Shown piece by piece: positions 9,825 through 18,927 of a DNA stretch of 34,829 nucleotides. Origin of the DNA: Pseudomonadota bacterium (GTDB taxonomy: Bacteria > Pseudomonadota > Gammaproteobacteria > Eutrophobiales > Eutrophobiaceae); assembly GCA_022574295.1 (NCBI GenBank), contig JACZSJ010000013.1, positions 1 to 34,829 of the forward strand, read 5' to 3'. The notes under the pieces were generated by a model. The model did no database searches. It had not been told where the DNA came from and saw only the letters and a list, made by a program, of their open reading frames with translations. The first letter of the stretch is position 1, and every line of letters starts with the position of its first letter. The translations under genes and the position numbers were made by a program.

Positions 9825-10313
9825 CTACTGAATGGCCTTATCACCACGTGCGATACCTGACACCCCGGAACGCACCACTTCGAGGATGACCCCATCTTCC
9901 AATGCACTGATAAAAGCATCCAGCTTATCACCAGCACCTGTCATCTCTATGGTATAAGTGTTTTCTGTGACATCAATAATTCGACCACGAAAAATATCAA
10001 CCAGTCGTTTGATTTCTTCCCGGTTTTCACCTCTGGCCTGTAATTTGATCAACATCAGCTCACGCTCAATGTGACGACTCTCATTCAAATCAATCACCTT
10101 AATCACATCAACCAGTTTATTCAGATGCTTGGTGATTTGCTCTATCACTTCATCTGAACCTGATGTCACCAAAGTCATGCGTGAGACAGTAGGATCTTCC
10201 GTTGGCGCAACCGTCAATGATTCAATATTGTACGCACGCGCTGAAAACAAACCGGCGACACGCGACAATGCACCTGTTTCATTCTCCATCAGTAATGAAA
10301 GTATGTGTCTCAT
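9825..10313 (-). CDS. ilvH: Acetolactate synthase small (regulatory) subunit
   Basis: Regulatory partner of the large subunit; its ACT domain binds valine for feedback control. The N-terminal ACT domain reads RHILSLLMENETGALSRVAGLFSARAYNIESLTV, followed by DPTVSRMTLVTSG. The C-terminal domain contains ELMLIKLQA and GRIIDVTENTYTIEMTG. Length 162 is the usual size of IlvH. The ATG is 2 bases after the ilvI stop, so translation is surely coupled and gives equal subunit supply. The symbol ilvH rather than ilvN is chosen by length. Confidence 0.95.
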   Translation of the reverse strand: MRHILSLLMENETGALSRVAGLFSARAYNIESLTVAPTEDPTVSRMTLVTSGSDEVIEQITKHLNKLVDVIKVIDLNESRHIERELMLIKLQARGENREEIKRLVDIFRGRIIDVTENTYTIEMTGAGDKLDAFISALEDGVILEVVRSGVSGIARGDKAIQ

Positions 10314-10315
10314 GA

Positions 10316-12043
10316 TCAGGCCAACTCTCTGTTCGGTGACAGGTGCATTTCATGATGTCCCTTACCTGCTGCAATCATCGGATAAACGTTCTCCGTCTTA
10401 TCAGTGATAAAGTCTATGAAGACTACTTTTTCTTTTTCCTGTAGTGCCTCTTTTAAAGCTGATTCTACATCGGCAGATTTTTCGATACGCAGTCCAATGT
10501 GGCCATAGCTCTCGGCCAACTTGACAAAATCAGGTAAGGCTTCCATGTAAGAATGTGAATAACGACTCTCATAGAAAAATTCCTGCCACTGTCTGACCAT
10601 CCCCATGTAACGATTATTCAAATTAATCACAGTGAACGATATTCCATATTGCAGGCAGGTAGAAAGCTCCTGCAGACACATGACAATACTGGCATCTCCT
10701 GTAATACAGACAACCGTTTCATCTGGAAAGGCTTTCTTAACACCCATGGCAGCTGGCAATCCAAAACCCATGGTGCCCAGACCACCTGAGTTGATCCACC
10801 GCCTTGGTTTATCAAATTTGTAATATTGAGCTGCCCACATCTGGTGCTGACCAACATCCGAAGTAACGTAGGCATCGCCCCTGGTCAGCTCATACAGCTT
10901 TTCTATGACGAACTGTGGCTTGATGATTTCACTGTTACGATCATATGCGAGGCAATTAATTCCTTGCCATTCCTTGATCTGGTTCCACCATGGTTTGAGG
11001 TCCTTTTCAGTCGGCAGATCTTTTCTGTTCTCAAGTAAAGCAATTAATTCACTTAAGACATGCTTGACGTCACCCACAATGGGAACATCCACTGGAATAT
11101 TCTTGGATATGGAAGATGGATCCACATCAATATGTATAATCTTTGCCGAGGGGCAAAACTGCTCCAGATCTCCCGTGACACGATCATCAAAACGAGCACC
11201 GATAGCGATCAACACATCACACTGATGCATTGCCATGTTTGCTTCATAGGTGCCATGCATCCCCAGCATACCGACGAACTGTTTGTCCGTGCCGGGATAC
11301 GCACCCAGACCCATCAGTGTATTGGTAATCGGGAAACCCAGGTGTCGAGTGAACACCGTTAATTCTTTATCGGCATTCGCCAGGATGGCGCCACCACCCG
11401 AATAGATCATTGGTCTTCTGGCGGTGGCAATCAAATCAGCCGCACGCTTTATCTGTCCAGTGTGTCCCTTCAGGACAGGTTTATAGGATCGCATGTCCAC
11501 ATGCTCAGGATATTCATATTCGCAACTATCTGCGGTGATATCTTTCGGGATATCCACGACCACAGGCCCGGGTCGACCCGTCGTCGCCACATAAAACGCC
11601 TTTTTGATGGTAGACGCCAGATCTTCAACATGCTTCACCAGGAAATTGTGTTTTACGCATGGGCGAGTCACACCAACAGCATCGACCTCCTGAAAAGCAT
11701 CATTACCGATCAGGTGTGTCGGCACCTGGCCCGTGAAAACAACCAGGGGACTAGAGTCCATGTAAGCGGTGGCAATACCTGTGACACAATTGGTTGCCCC
11801 GGGGCCTGATGTCACCAGCACCACACCGGGTTTCCCCGTGGCACGCGCATAGGCGTCGGCAGCATGTGTTGCCCCCTGTTCATGACGCACCAGAATATGC
11901 TCAACATCATCCTGCTTGTACAATGCATCATAGATATGTAACACGGCACCACCAGGATAACCAAACAAATGCTTGATTCCCTCGTCTTTCAGGGCGCGAA
12001 CGAATATTTCCGCCCCTCGAAGCACCTCTTTTGTTTTACTCAA
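10316..12043 (-). CDS. ilvI: Acetolactate synthase large subunit
   Basis: ThDP-, FAD- and Mg-dependent catalytic subunit condensing two pyruvates, or pyruvate plus 2-oxobutyrate. The catalytic Glu55 lies in LVRHEQGATHAADAYARATG, followed by TSGPGATN. The central FAD domain includes RPMIYSGGGAI and GARFDDRVTGD. The ThDP-binding domain has GDASIVMCLQELSTCLQYGI and NLNNRYMGMVRQWQ; GDAS replaces the common GDGS, a substitution I believe occurs in related enzymes. Length 575 is normal. The start is TTG with AGGA nine bases ahead: in-frame upstream codons reach a stop after ten codons without ATG, and no internal Met occurs before about residue 110. A 12-codon ORF (ATG at 12074, ending TAA) overlaps this start out of frame. 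Confidence 0.96.
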   Translation of the reverse strand: MSKTKEVLRGAEIFVRALKDEGIKHLFGYPGGAVLHIYDALYKQDDVEHILVRHEQGATHAADAYARATGKPGVVLVTSGPGATNCVTGIATAYMDSSPLVVFTGQVPTHLIGNDAFQEVDAVGVTRPCVKHNFLVKHVEDLASTIKKAFYVATTGRPGPVVVDIPKDITADSCEYEYPEHVDMRSYKPVLKGHTGQIKRAADLIATARRPMIYSGGGAILANADKELTVFTRHLGFPITNTLMGLGAYPGTDKQFVGMLGMHGTYEANMAMHQCDVLIAIGARFDDRVTGDLEQFCPSAKIIHIDVDPSSISKNIPVDVPIVGDVKHVLSELIALLENRKDLPTEKDLKPWWNQIKEWQGINCLAYDRNSEIIKPQFVIEKLYELTRGDAYVTSDVGQHQMWAAQYYKFDKPRRWINSGGLGTMGFGLPAAMGVKKAFPDETVVCITGDASIVMCLQELSTCLQYGISFTVINLNNRYMGMVRQWQEFFYESRYSHSYMEALPDFVKLAESYGHIGLRIEKSADVESALKEALQEKEKVVFIDFITDKTENVYPMIAAGKGHHEMHLSPNRELA

Positions 12044-12172
12044 TATTCTGTTTCCTGTCGATTTTAAATTTCATTAATGTAAACCTTGGAAAGTTACTTA
12101 TATTCTCGTCTCAGGTCAAGTTGTGCCATGCACAAAAAGAAAATCATTCAGCGGATTCAAATATAATTTGGC

Positions 12173-12207
12173 AAAAAAATAACTGAGAGTTCACCCTTCG
12201 AGCCAGT
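12173..12207 (-). terminator. Possible intrinsic terminator upstream of ilvI
   Basis: On the minus strand ACTG and CAGT can pair around an inner AGGG-TGAA-CTCT hairpin (with a six-base bulge), and TATTTTTTT follows at once. The stem is weak, but the T7 run sits where a terminator would need it. It lies between the hairpin element and ilvI, so it could end a small RNA made from 12.5 kb or attenuate the ilv transcript. Confidence 0.35.
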
Positions 12208-12516
12208 GATACCCAAACTATCTGGTGGTGATAAGCAATTATCGCCTTCGTTCTAAAACCCTGGACAGACAGAAAATTGCTCCTCGGCAATTGCTGGTAA
12301 ATTAGTTCCTGACATTTTCAACCGCCTATGTCCGTATAGGCGTCCTGCATTGCTCTACTAAGTTACATCCCTGTAACAATACATTTTCTGCATACAATCC
12401 ATCCATGGATATAAATGACTAGTCCTTCGGCTTTATGCCTTGAATATAATTGTCTCTCATCTTGCTGAAGCCTGCATTTCCAGATAGTTTGGGTATAAGC
12501 TAAGATACGCATCCAA
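12174..12516 (-). ncRNA. Candidate CsrB/RsmZ-like RNA with GGA-loop hairpins
   Basis: Read on the minus strand, consecutive hairpins show GGA in or near the loop. At 12397-12410 the sequence is ATCCATGGATGGAT. At 12362-12377 GTTACA-GGGA-TGTAAC closely matches the CsrA SELEX consensus RUACARGGAUGU. At 12323-12342 a 7-bp stem has loop ACGGAC. At 12275-12292 a 6-bp stem has loop CGAGGA. I count nine GGA triplets within the inverted-repeat element, eight of them preceded as A(N)GGA. A possible promoter (TTGTCT, 18 bases, TATTAA at 12523-12552) and the T7 terminator would give about 340 nt. All of this is inference; the competing reading is an interspersed MITE-type repeat. Confidence 0.3.
12209..12496. 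repeat. 288-bp element bounded by a perfect 17-bp inverted repeat
   Basis: ATACCCAAACTATCTGG at 12209-12225 is exactly the reverse complement of 12480-12496. The outer ends read TA-CCC and GGG-TA, as expected for Tc1/mariner- or IS630-type elements that duplicate TA. No transposase or long ORF lies inside. The interior holds hairpins at 12227-12246, 12275-12292, 12323-12342, 12362-12377 and 12397-12410. With its flanks it fills most of the 12044-12552 intergenic region separating the divergent ilvI and proS genes. A non-autonomous MITE or a multibranched RNA closed by a long terminal helix would both look like this. Confidence 0.75.
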
Positions 12517-12552
12517 AAATAATTAATAGCAGAGACGAATGCGCCAAGACAA

Positions 12553-14298
12553 ATGAAAATTTCTCAATACTTGATTGCCACGCTAAGAGAGGCTCCTGCC
12601 GAAGCCGAAATTATCAGTCACCAGCTGATGTTGAGGGCAGGCATGATCCGCAAGATTGCCTCCGGCATTTACACATGGCTACCACTGGGCTTACGTGTAC
12701 TCCGAAAGGTAGAGGCCATTATCCGCGAAGAAATGGATCGTATTGGTGCGCAGGAACTATTGATGCCAGGCGTGCAACCTGCAGAACTTTGGCAGGAATC
12801 AGGGCGCTGGGATCAATATGGGCCTGAGTTACTACGATTCAAGGATAGGCACGGGCGAGATTTTTGCCTGGGACCCACGCATGAAGAAATCATCACCGAT
12901 CTAATCCGGAAAGAAATAAGAAGCTATAAGCAGCTACCGGCTATTTTTTACCAGATACAAACCAAGTTTCGTGATGAAGTCAGACCACGTTTTGGCATCA
13001 TGCGCGCACGTGAATTCCTGATGAAAGATGCATACTCCTTTCATCTGACAGACGAATCATTACAGGAAACGTATGAACAAATGTTCGCCACCTATACCCG
13101 AATATTTGAACGTCTGGGCCTGAAGTTTCGCGTAGTACAGGCCGATAGTGGCAATATCGGTGGCAATGCATCCCATGAATTCCACGTGCTGGCGGACTCC
13201 GGGGAAGACCAAATCGTCTTTACCGAAAAGGGAAAATATGCCGCGAACATTGAACTCGCCGAAGCACCCAGGGCTGAAGGTACACGCGATGCCCCAAAAG
13301 AGACACTCAGCATTGTTGAGACACCCGAACAACATAGCATTGAAGATGTCAGCCATTTTCTAAAAATCGCAGCCAAGCAATGCATCAAGACGTTGGTGGT
13401 GAAAGGTCAGGCAGCCCAGGGCCAGAATGAACAACTTGTTGCATTGGTGCTCAGGGGAGATCACGAACTCAACAAGGTTAAGGCAGAAAAATTACCTGAG
13501 GTTGCAACCCCGCTTGAATTTGCCAGTGCCGAACAAATTAAAAAATCATTAAACTGCAACCCGGGTTCAATCGGTCCGGTCAATATTAATATTCCAGTCA
13601 TTGTTGATCACAGTGCGCTGCACGTTGCTGATTTCGTCTGCGGTGCAAATGAAGACGGGAAACATCTTACCGGCGTTAATTGGGGACGAGATTTACCTGA
13701 GCCACGGGGAGTGGATATTCGTAATGTTGTTAAAGGTGAGCCTGCACCTGATGGCTCGGGTGAACTTGATATTGCCCGTGGCATAGAAGTTGGACATATC
13801 TTTAAGTTAGGCAAAAAATATAGCACAACGATGAAAGCCACCTGTCTGGATGAAAATGGTGATGCCCAGACATTGACCATGGGGTGCTATGGAATGGGTG
13901 TTTCAAGAATATTGGCCGCCGCCATAGAACAGAATCACGACGATAACGGCATTATCTGGCCCGATGCGATTGCACCATTTCAGGTTTCATTAGTTCCGAT
14001 TAATATGCACAAGTCACAACGCTTACGCGATGCGGTCATGGATCTCTACAAGGAACTACAAGACGCTGGACTTGAAGTACTTCTCGATGACCGTAAAGAA
14101 CGTCCTGGTGTAATGTTCTCCGATGCCGAGTTAATCGGTATTCCCCATCGTCTTACTTTTGGGGAACGCGGACTCGATGCCGGCACAATCGAATACAGGT
14201 CACGAACTGACAGTGAAAATTCTGAACTCTCGTTAGCAGATGTCGTTGGCTTTATAAAAAAAAAATTAGCAAATAAGCAGATTGATTCGCCCACTTGA
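12553..14298 (+). CDS. proS: Prolyl-tRNA synthetase
   Basis: Class II aminoacyl-tRNA synthetase charging tRNA-Pro. It opens with [29 protein letters not shown], typical of the bacterial form. Motif 2 region [26 protein letters not shown] lies at about residues 138-163. The inserted editing (YbaK-like) domain occupies about residues 235-380, and motif 3 is [17 protein letters not shown] around residue 446. The C-terminal anticodon-binding domain has [25 protein letters not shown]. Length 581 matches the E. coli-type enzyme (about 572). The gene is divergent from ilvI and its promoter must lie in or beside the inverted-repeat element. It converges with acyP, leaving 31 bases between stop codons. 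Confidence 0.97.
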   Translation: MKISQYLIATLREAPAEAEIISHQLMLRAGMIRKIASGIYTWLPLGLRVLRKVEAIIREEMDRIGAQELLMPGVQPAELWQESGRWDQYGPELLRFKDRHGRDFCLGPTHEEIITDLIRKEIRSYKQLPAIFYQIQTKFRDEVRPRFGIMRAREFLMKDAYSFHLTDESLQETYEQMFATYTRIFERLGLKFRVVQADSGNIGGNASHEFHVLADSGEDQIVFTEKGKYAANIELAEAPRAEGTRDAPKETLSIVETPEQHSIEDVSHFLKIAAKQCIKTLVVKGQAAQGQNEQLVALVLRGDHELNKVKAEKLPEVATPLEFASAEQIKKSLNCNPGSIGPVNINIPVIVDHSALHVADFVCGANEDGKHLTGVNWGRDLPEPRGVDIRNVVKGEPAPDGSGELDIARGIEVGHIFKLGKKYSTTMKATCLDENGDAQTLTMGCYGMGVSRILAAAIEQNHDDNGIIWPDAIAPFQVSLVPINMHKSQRLRDAVMDLYKELQDAGLEVLLDDRKERPGVMFSDAELIGIPHRLTFGERGLDAGTIEYRSRTDSENSELSLADVVGFIKKKLANKQIDSPT

Positions 14299-14329
14299 TT
14301 GACCTGTAAATTAAAGATACATACTTCTA

Positions 14330-14632
14330 CTAGCGAATAGCAAACCCTTCGAACTCCTGAAATGCAATAGTTTCATTCTCAACATCAAGAACCCGTGCCA
14401 TGGCTGGCCCGGATTTCAACCACTGTTTAAGCTTATCTAGTTGTTGCTCATCGCCAAAGGCCATGACCTCAACCCGACCATCCTGAAGGTTTCTTACCCA
14501 GCCTGTTAATCCGTATAAATCAGCCTGCTCCCGTGTCGATAGTCGAAAACAGACGGCCTGCACACGACCTGTCACCAGACAATGAAGCCCTTTAACGTCA
14601 GAAATATTTAATCCGCTTTTATCATTCAGCAT
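14330..14632 (-). CDS. acyP: Acylphosphatase
   Basis: Small enzyme hydrolysing acyl phosphates. The catalytic Arg is in GRVQAVCFRLSTREQA (the family usually reads GRVQGVxFR, so Gly is Ala here), and the catalytic Asn is in LTGWVRNLQDGRVEV. Length is 100 against a usual ~90, the extra residues being an N-terminal stretch MLNDKSGLNISD. The start overlaps the end of the upstream yihY gene by 11 bases, which suggests coupled translation. In Pseudomonas-type genomes acyP also lies near the YihY-family gene and proS. Confidence 0.93.
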   Translation of the reverse strand: MLNDKSGLNISDVKGLHCLVTGRVQAVCFRLSTREQADLYGLTGWVRNLQDGRVEVMAFGDEQQLDKLKQWLKSGPAMARVLDVENETIAFQEFEGFAIR

Positions 14633-15890
14633 ACTTCAGCGCTTTATTCACTGGTATTGCCAAGGCCACCGACAGACTTGCATCACTATCGGCGAACACA
14701 CCCTTTAAAGAGTTCTGCCATTTATTGGCAGGACTGCCCATATTACTTGGTAACTTGCACGGTAGTATTTTATACAAATCCAGGAGAGTTAATTCACCAA
14801 GATCTCTGATCAGACAATACTGCCCACTTGCGTTTCTACTAATCCAATTTGCCTTGATGAGTAAATCAAAAATCTCGTTCATGGATGTGTGGGTAATTCG
14901 AACGCCCAATTTTTTCAACTGCATCACTGACCTTCCAGTTCCCTGTTTTTGTGCCAACCACAATTCTCCAATGATCTGATAAGCATCCAGAAAACCCCAA
15001 CGAATTTCAGAATGATGTTTGCCTTTATCTTCCAGTCGGAATACCGAGAGGCTGTAACTGATCTGTGCACCGAGTAGAACGATTAACCATGAAACATATA
15101 TCCAGATCAAAAACATAGGTATGACTGCCATGGCACCATAGATCACCTGATAAGTAGGGACTGATTTTACATACAAACCAAATGCATATTTAGCCAATTC
15201 AAATAAAATGGCTGCAGTAACACCACCTGCAATCGCATGCCTGGTGTTCACGCTGGTATTCGGTACCAGGATATACAACAAAGTAAACGCGATACTTGTA
15301 GTAAAAAATGGCATTAATGCCAACAATCTGGATTTGATCATTACCGCACTATCAACACTCTCTATGAGTGGTAGTGCGAGCAAGTAAGATGTTGAATAAA
15401 AACCGATGCCTATCAATACTGGACCGAGTGTCAGGATTGCCCAATACACCAGAAATCTGCCAATCAAACTACGCCGTTTGCTGATATGCCATATATTGTC
15501 CAGTGCACTATTGATTGTGGACATCAGCATCAGGGCGATTATCACAAGCAGGATAATGCCCGTTGTCGTGAGCTGCGATGCCTTAATCGAAAAATTAATC
15601 AGGTAATCCCGAATCGTTTGACCGAAACTCGGAACAAAATTACTGAAAACAAACTCCTGAATGATCTCACTTAAATCCTTGAATACGGGCAAATTACTAA
15701 AAAAACTGAACATCACGGCTATTAAAGGCACCAGTGACAAAAGTGTCGTGTAGGCCAGCGAGGATGCTGATTGCATCGTCCGACGTGCGTAAAACTGCTG
15801 AAAAATATAGGGAACAAAACAAAATAGCCAGATTGCGCCAGATTTGAAGATTAAAAATAAATGACCGATTGACCTGTTCTCTAATGACAT
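14622..15890 (-). CDS. YihY/BrkB-family inner membrane protein
   Basis: A 422-residue multi-pass protein of the YihY family (once mislabelled RNase BN). The N-terminal ~275 residues contain about six membrane segments and the family stretch SLAYTTLLSLVPLIAVMFSFF, plus ALDNIWHI and YGAMAVIPMFLIWIYVSWLIVLLGAQISY. The C-terminal ~140 residues are soluble and look like a winged-helix-type domain, as in the long members. No enzymatic activity is established for the family. It is divergent from arsC with only 57 bases between the starts, and overlaps acyP at its 3' end. CAGG lies just ahead of the ATG. Confidence 0.9.
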   Translation of the reverse strand: MSLENRSIGHLFLIFKSGAIWLFCFVPYIFQQFYARRTMQSASSLAYTTLLSLVPLIAVMFSFFSNLPVFKDLSEIIQEFVFSNFVPSFGQTIRDYLINFSIKASQLTTTGIILLVIIALMLMSTINSALDNIWHISKRRSLIGRFLVYWAILTLGPVLIGIGFYSTSYLLALPLIESVDSAVMIKSRLLALMPFFTTSIAFTLLYILVPNTSVNTRHAIAGGVTAAILFELAKYAFGLYVKSVPTYQVIYGAMAVIPMFLIWIYVSWLIVLLGAQISYSLSVFRLEDKGKHHSEIRWGFLDAYQIIGELWLAQKQGTGRSVMQLKKLGVRITHTSMNEIFDLLIKANWISRNASGQYCLIRDLGELTLLDLYKILPCKLPSNMGSPANKWQNSLKGVFADSDASLSVALAIPVNKALKYAE

Positions 15891-15947
15891 CGCCTGAATC
15901 TTTACCTATGCTTCACCCATTCAAAAAAAATGCATTGAGGAATCGCT

Positions 15948-16293
15948 ATGAGCGTCACCATATATCATAATCCCCGTTGTTCAAAATCCAGACAAACACT
16001 GGACATCCTGAACCAACAAAATGTAGACCTGGAAATCATTGAATACCTGAAAACATCCCCGAACGCCAAGACTTTAAAACAAATATTGTCTTATCTGGAT
16101 ATCTCAGCGCGCGAACTCCTGCGCAAAGGCGAAAGTGCCTATAAAGATGCCGGCCTTGATGATACAAGCTTGTCTGAAGATGATCTGATTACAGCGATGG
16201 TTGAATACCCGATATTGATCGAACGACCAATTGTCGTAAACAACGGCAAGGCAGCTATTGGCAGACCTCCGGAAAGTGTACTTGATATACTCT

Positions 16294-16295
<2 letters not shown>
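15948..16295 (+). CDS. arsC: ArsC/YfgD-type arsenate reductase-like protein
   Basis: Thioredoxin-fold protein of the Spx/ArsC superfamily. The active-site Cys11 is in YHNPRCSKSRQTLDIL, and YPILIERPIVV precedes GRPPESVLDIL at the end. At 115 residues it matches the chromosomal YfgD type rather than plasmid ArsC (about 140), so a glutaredoxin-linked arsenate reductase role is plausible but not certain. The stop codon TAG is unusual: TA is the apparent target dinucleotide and G is the first base of the inverted-repeat element that follows. The protein ends where the family normally ends, so function should be unaffected. The gene normally precedes wrbA, as here. Confidence 0.9.
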
Positions 16296-17131
<836 letters not shown>

Positions 17132-17143
17132 ACAATCAACATG

Positions 17144-17854
17144 CTATATGTCCTGTATCAGTGACTTCACAAACGGGATAGTCAGTTTTCTTTTTTCAGC
17201 AAGTGTTGCCTGGTCGAATTTATCCAGCAACGCTAATAATGACGGTAAATCACGCCTGACATTCTTGACCAGATACGCCGCGACCTCTGCAGAGATTTCA
17301 AACGAACGTGTATCTGCTCTTTTCTGTAACAGACTGATCTTGTCCGTATCACTCAATGGTTGCAGGTGATAGGTCAGATCCCAAATGATCCTGGACTTTA
17401 GATCCTGTAGTTGAAATGCCAGATCCCTGGGCCCTTTTGCGCCTGTCATGAGTAAAGGTCTCTGTTGATCCCTTAATCGATTGTACAAATGGAACAGGGC
17501 TTGTTCCCACTCGGGCTGTCCTACGATGCAATCAATATCATCAACACAGACCATATGTAAATGATGCAAGCCTTCCAGCATTTCCGGACTGAGTTCTGCA
17601 TACTGGCTTAACGGAATATAAGCAACCTTCAGATCAGCCTGACTGGCAAGATTACATACTGCCTGAAGCAAATGAGACTTGCCGGTAGCGGCCTGTCCCC
17701 AGATATAAACACTTTGAAATGTTTCACCAAGGGCAATCGATCGACTGAGTTTACAGACCTCAGTGTTTGGTCCTTCGATGAAATGTCCGAAGTCTGCAGT
17801 TTCACGAAAGCCAAATTCAAGCGGGATTTGTACCCCCGAAAGTGGTTGATTCAT
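17144..17854 (-). CDS. hda: DnaA regulatory inactivator Hda
   Basis: AAA+ DnaA-like protein that, with the sliding clamp, stimulates ATP hydrolysis by DnaA after initiation. Walker A is GQAATGKSHLLQAV, Walker B is CVDDIDCI, and the sensor/lid region includes MTGAKGPRDL and the C-terminal ISAEVAAYLVKNVRRDLPSLLALLDKFD. The DnaA DNA-binding domain IV is absent, as in Hda. QIPLEF at residues 9-14 fits a QxxLxF clamp-binding peptide at the place where E. coli Hda has its own. I start at the ATG at 17854 (236 residues), 18 codons after the track start, because the longer form would overlap perM. It lies 10 bases after the perM-like gene. Confidence 0.92.
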   Translation of the reverse strand: MNQPLSGVQIPLEFGFRETADFGHFIEGPNTEVCKLSRSIALGETFQSVYIWGQAATGKSHLLQAVCNLASQADLKVAYIPLSQYAELSPEMLEGLHHLHMVCVDDIDCIVGQPEWEQALFHLYNRLRDQQRPLLMTGAKGPRDLAFQLQDLKSRIIWDLTYHLQPLSDTDKISLLQKRADTRSFEISAEVAAYLVKNVRRDLPSLLALLDKFDQATLAEKRKLTIPFVKSLIQDI

Positions 17855-17864
17855 AACGTACTGT

Positions 17865-18917
17865 TCACGTTGTGTAGAGGTTACTTTCCAGATAGCGTTC
17901 GTGGACATGCCTAAGCAATACCACGATGACTGCCGCCACTGGTAATGCGACCAACACGCCTACAATCCCGAATAATTGACCCCCCGCCATCACAGCAAAA
18001 ATGACTGCCACAGGATGTAAACCGATCCTGTCTCCGACCAATAGAGGCGATAAGACCATCCCTTCGATGATCTGACCGACACCAAAGACAATCAGGATGT
18101 ACACCAGATGAATGATGTCATGAAACTGCATGAACCCGGCGATGCCAGCGACACCAATACCGACAATAAAACCAAGATAAGGCACAAAACTGACCAGACC
18201 AGCCAACATGCCAATCAACAGGAAAAATTCCAGTCCAACTATCCACAACCCGACGCTGTAAAGAACTGCCAGCGCCAGCATCACGAGAAGCTGCCCACGT
18301 AGAAACTCAGCCAATACCTCATCACATTGCTTTGCTAATTTACTGACCAGTCTCTCATAGGGCCTCGGGATCAAATCATTTACCTTGCCAATCAGAATAT
18401 CCCAATCCCTGAGTAAATAAAAAGTGACGACCGGGATCAAGGTCAGATAAGCAAACCAGACAATCAGTGACTGACCAGACTGAGTTAATTTGACCAATAA
18501 ACGGCCCATGATGCCACTAATATCTTTTATGTTGTTGGCAAAGGCATCCTTGACGACAACCAAATCCAGACTGCCTGGCTCCAGTCCTAATATCACTATC
18601 AATCGTGGCAACATATTTTCCTGTATCCAGCTAATAAACTGAGGAAGACGTACCACCAGCCCTGTAATCTGCCTTTCCAGTTGAGGCAATATGAAAAGTA
18701 ACAAGATAAGTCCAGACATTATCATGGTTCCAAAAACAATCACGACGGATAAGGTCCTTGAGAGTCGGGTTTTTTCCAGCCGATCAACAAGTGGATCACC
18801 CAGATAAGCGAACAGCGCACCGACAATGAATGGCATCAATATGGGCGCCAAAAGATACAAGAGCCAACCTGAAAAAATTGTGCCTCCGAGCAGCAACCAT
18901 TTTTGTGCATCACTCAC
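17865..18917 (-). CDS. perM: AI-2E family transporter (PerM-like permease)
   Basis: Multi-pass inner membrane protein of the AI-2E exporter/PerM family, 350 residues. Hydrophobic segments occur at about residues 7-40, 60-85, 150-170, 205-260 and 275-335. Family motifs are PFIVGALFAYLGDPLVDRLE near the N-terminus, VSFVPYLGFIVGIGVA, and GQIIEGMVLSPLLVGDRIGLHPVAVIFAVMAGGQLFGIVGVLVALPVAA. The substrate is unknown for this branch. The start codon is GTG with AGGG upstream. It lies between the DUF2066 gene (10 bases) and hda (10 bases), a conserved gammaproteobacterial order that suggests one transcript. Confidence 0.92.
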   Translation of the reverse strand: MSDAQKWLLLGGTIFSGWLLYLLAPILMPFIVGALFAYLGDPLVDRLEKTRLSRTLSVVIVFGTMIMSGLILLLFILPQLERQITGLVVRLPQFISWIQENMLPRLIVILGLEPGSLDLVVVKDAFANNIKDISGIMGRLLVKLTQSGQSLIVWFAYLTLIPVVTFYLLRDWDILIGKVNDLIPRPYERLVSKLAKQCDEVLAEFLRGQLLVMLALAVLYSVGLWIVGLEFFLLIGMLAGLVSFVPYLGFIVGIGVAGIAGFMQFHDIIHLVYILIVFGVGQIIEGMVLSPLLVGDRIGLHPVAVIFAVMAGGQLFGIVGVLVALPVAAVIVVLLRHVHERYLESNLYTT

Positions 18918-18927
18918 TTGGCTAACC

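Noticed and set aside
10129-11809. Several plus-strand ORFs opposite ilvI and ilvH
   Set aside because: Their sequences are mirror-frame products of a well-conserved gene on the other strand.
12277-12339. Minus-strand 20-codon ORF (MSGTNLPAIAEEQFSVCPGF) as an ilv leader peptide
   Set aside because: Not enriched in Ile, Leu and Val codons as attenuation would require, and it lies inside the inverted-repeat element.
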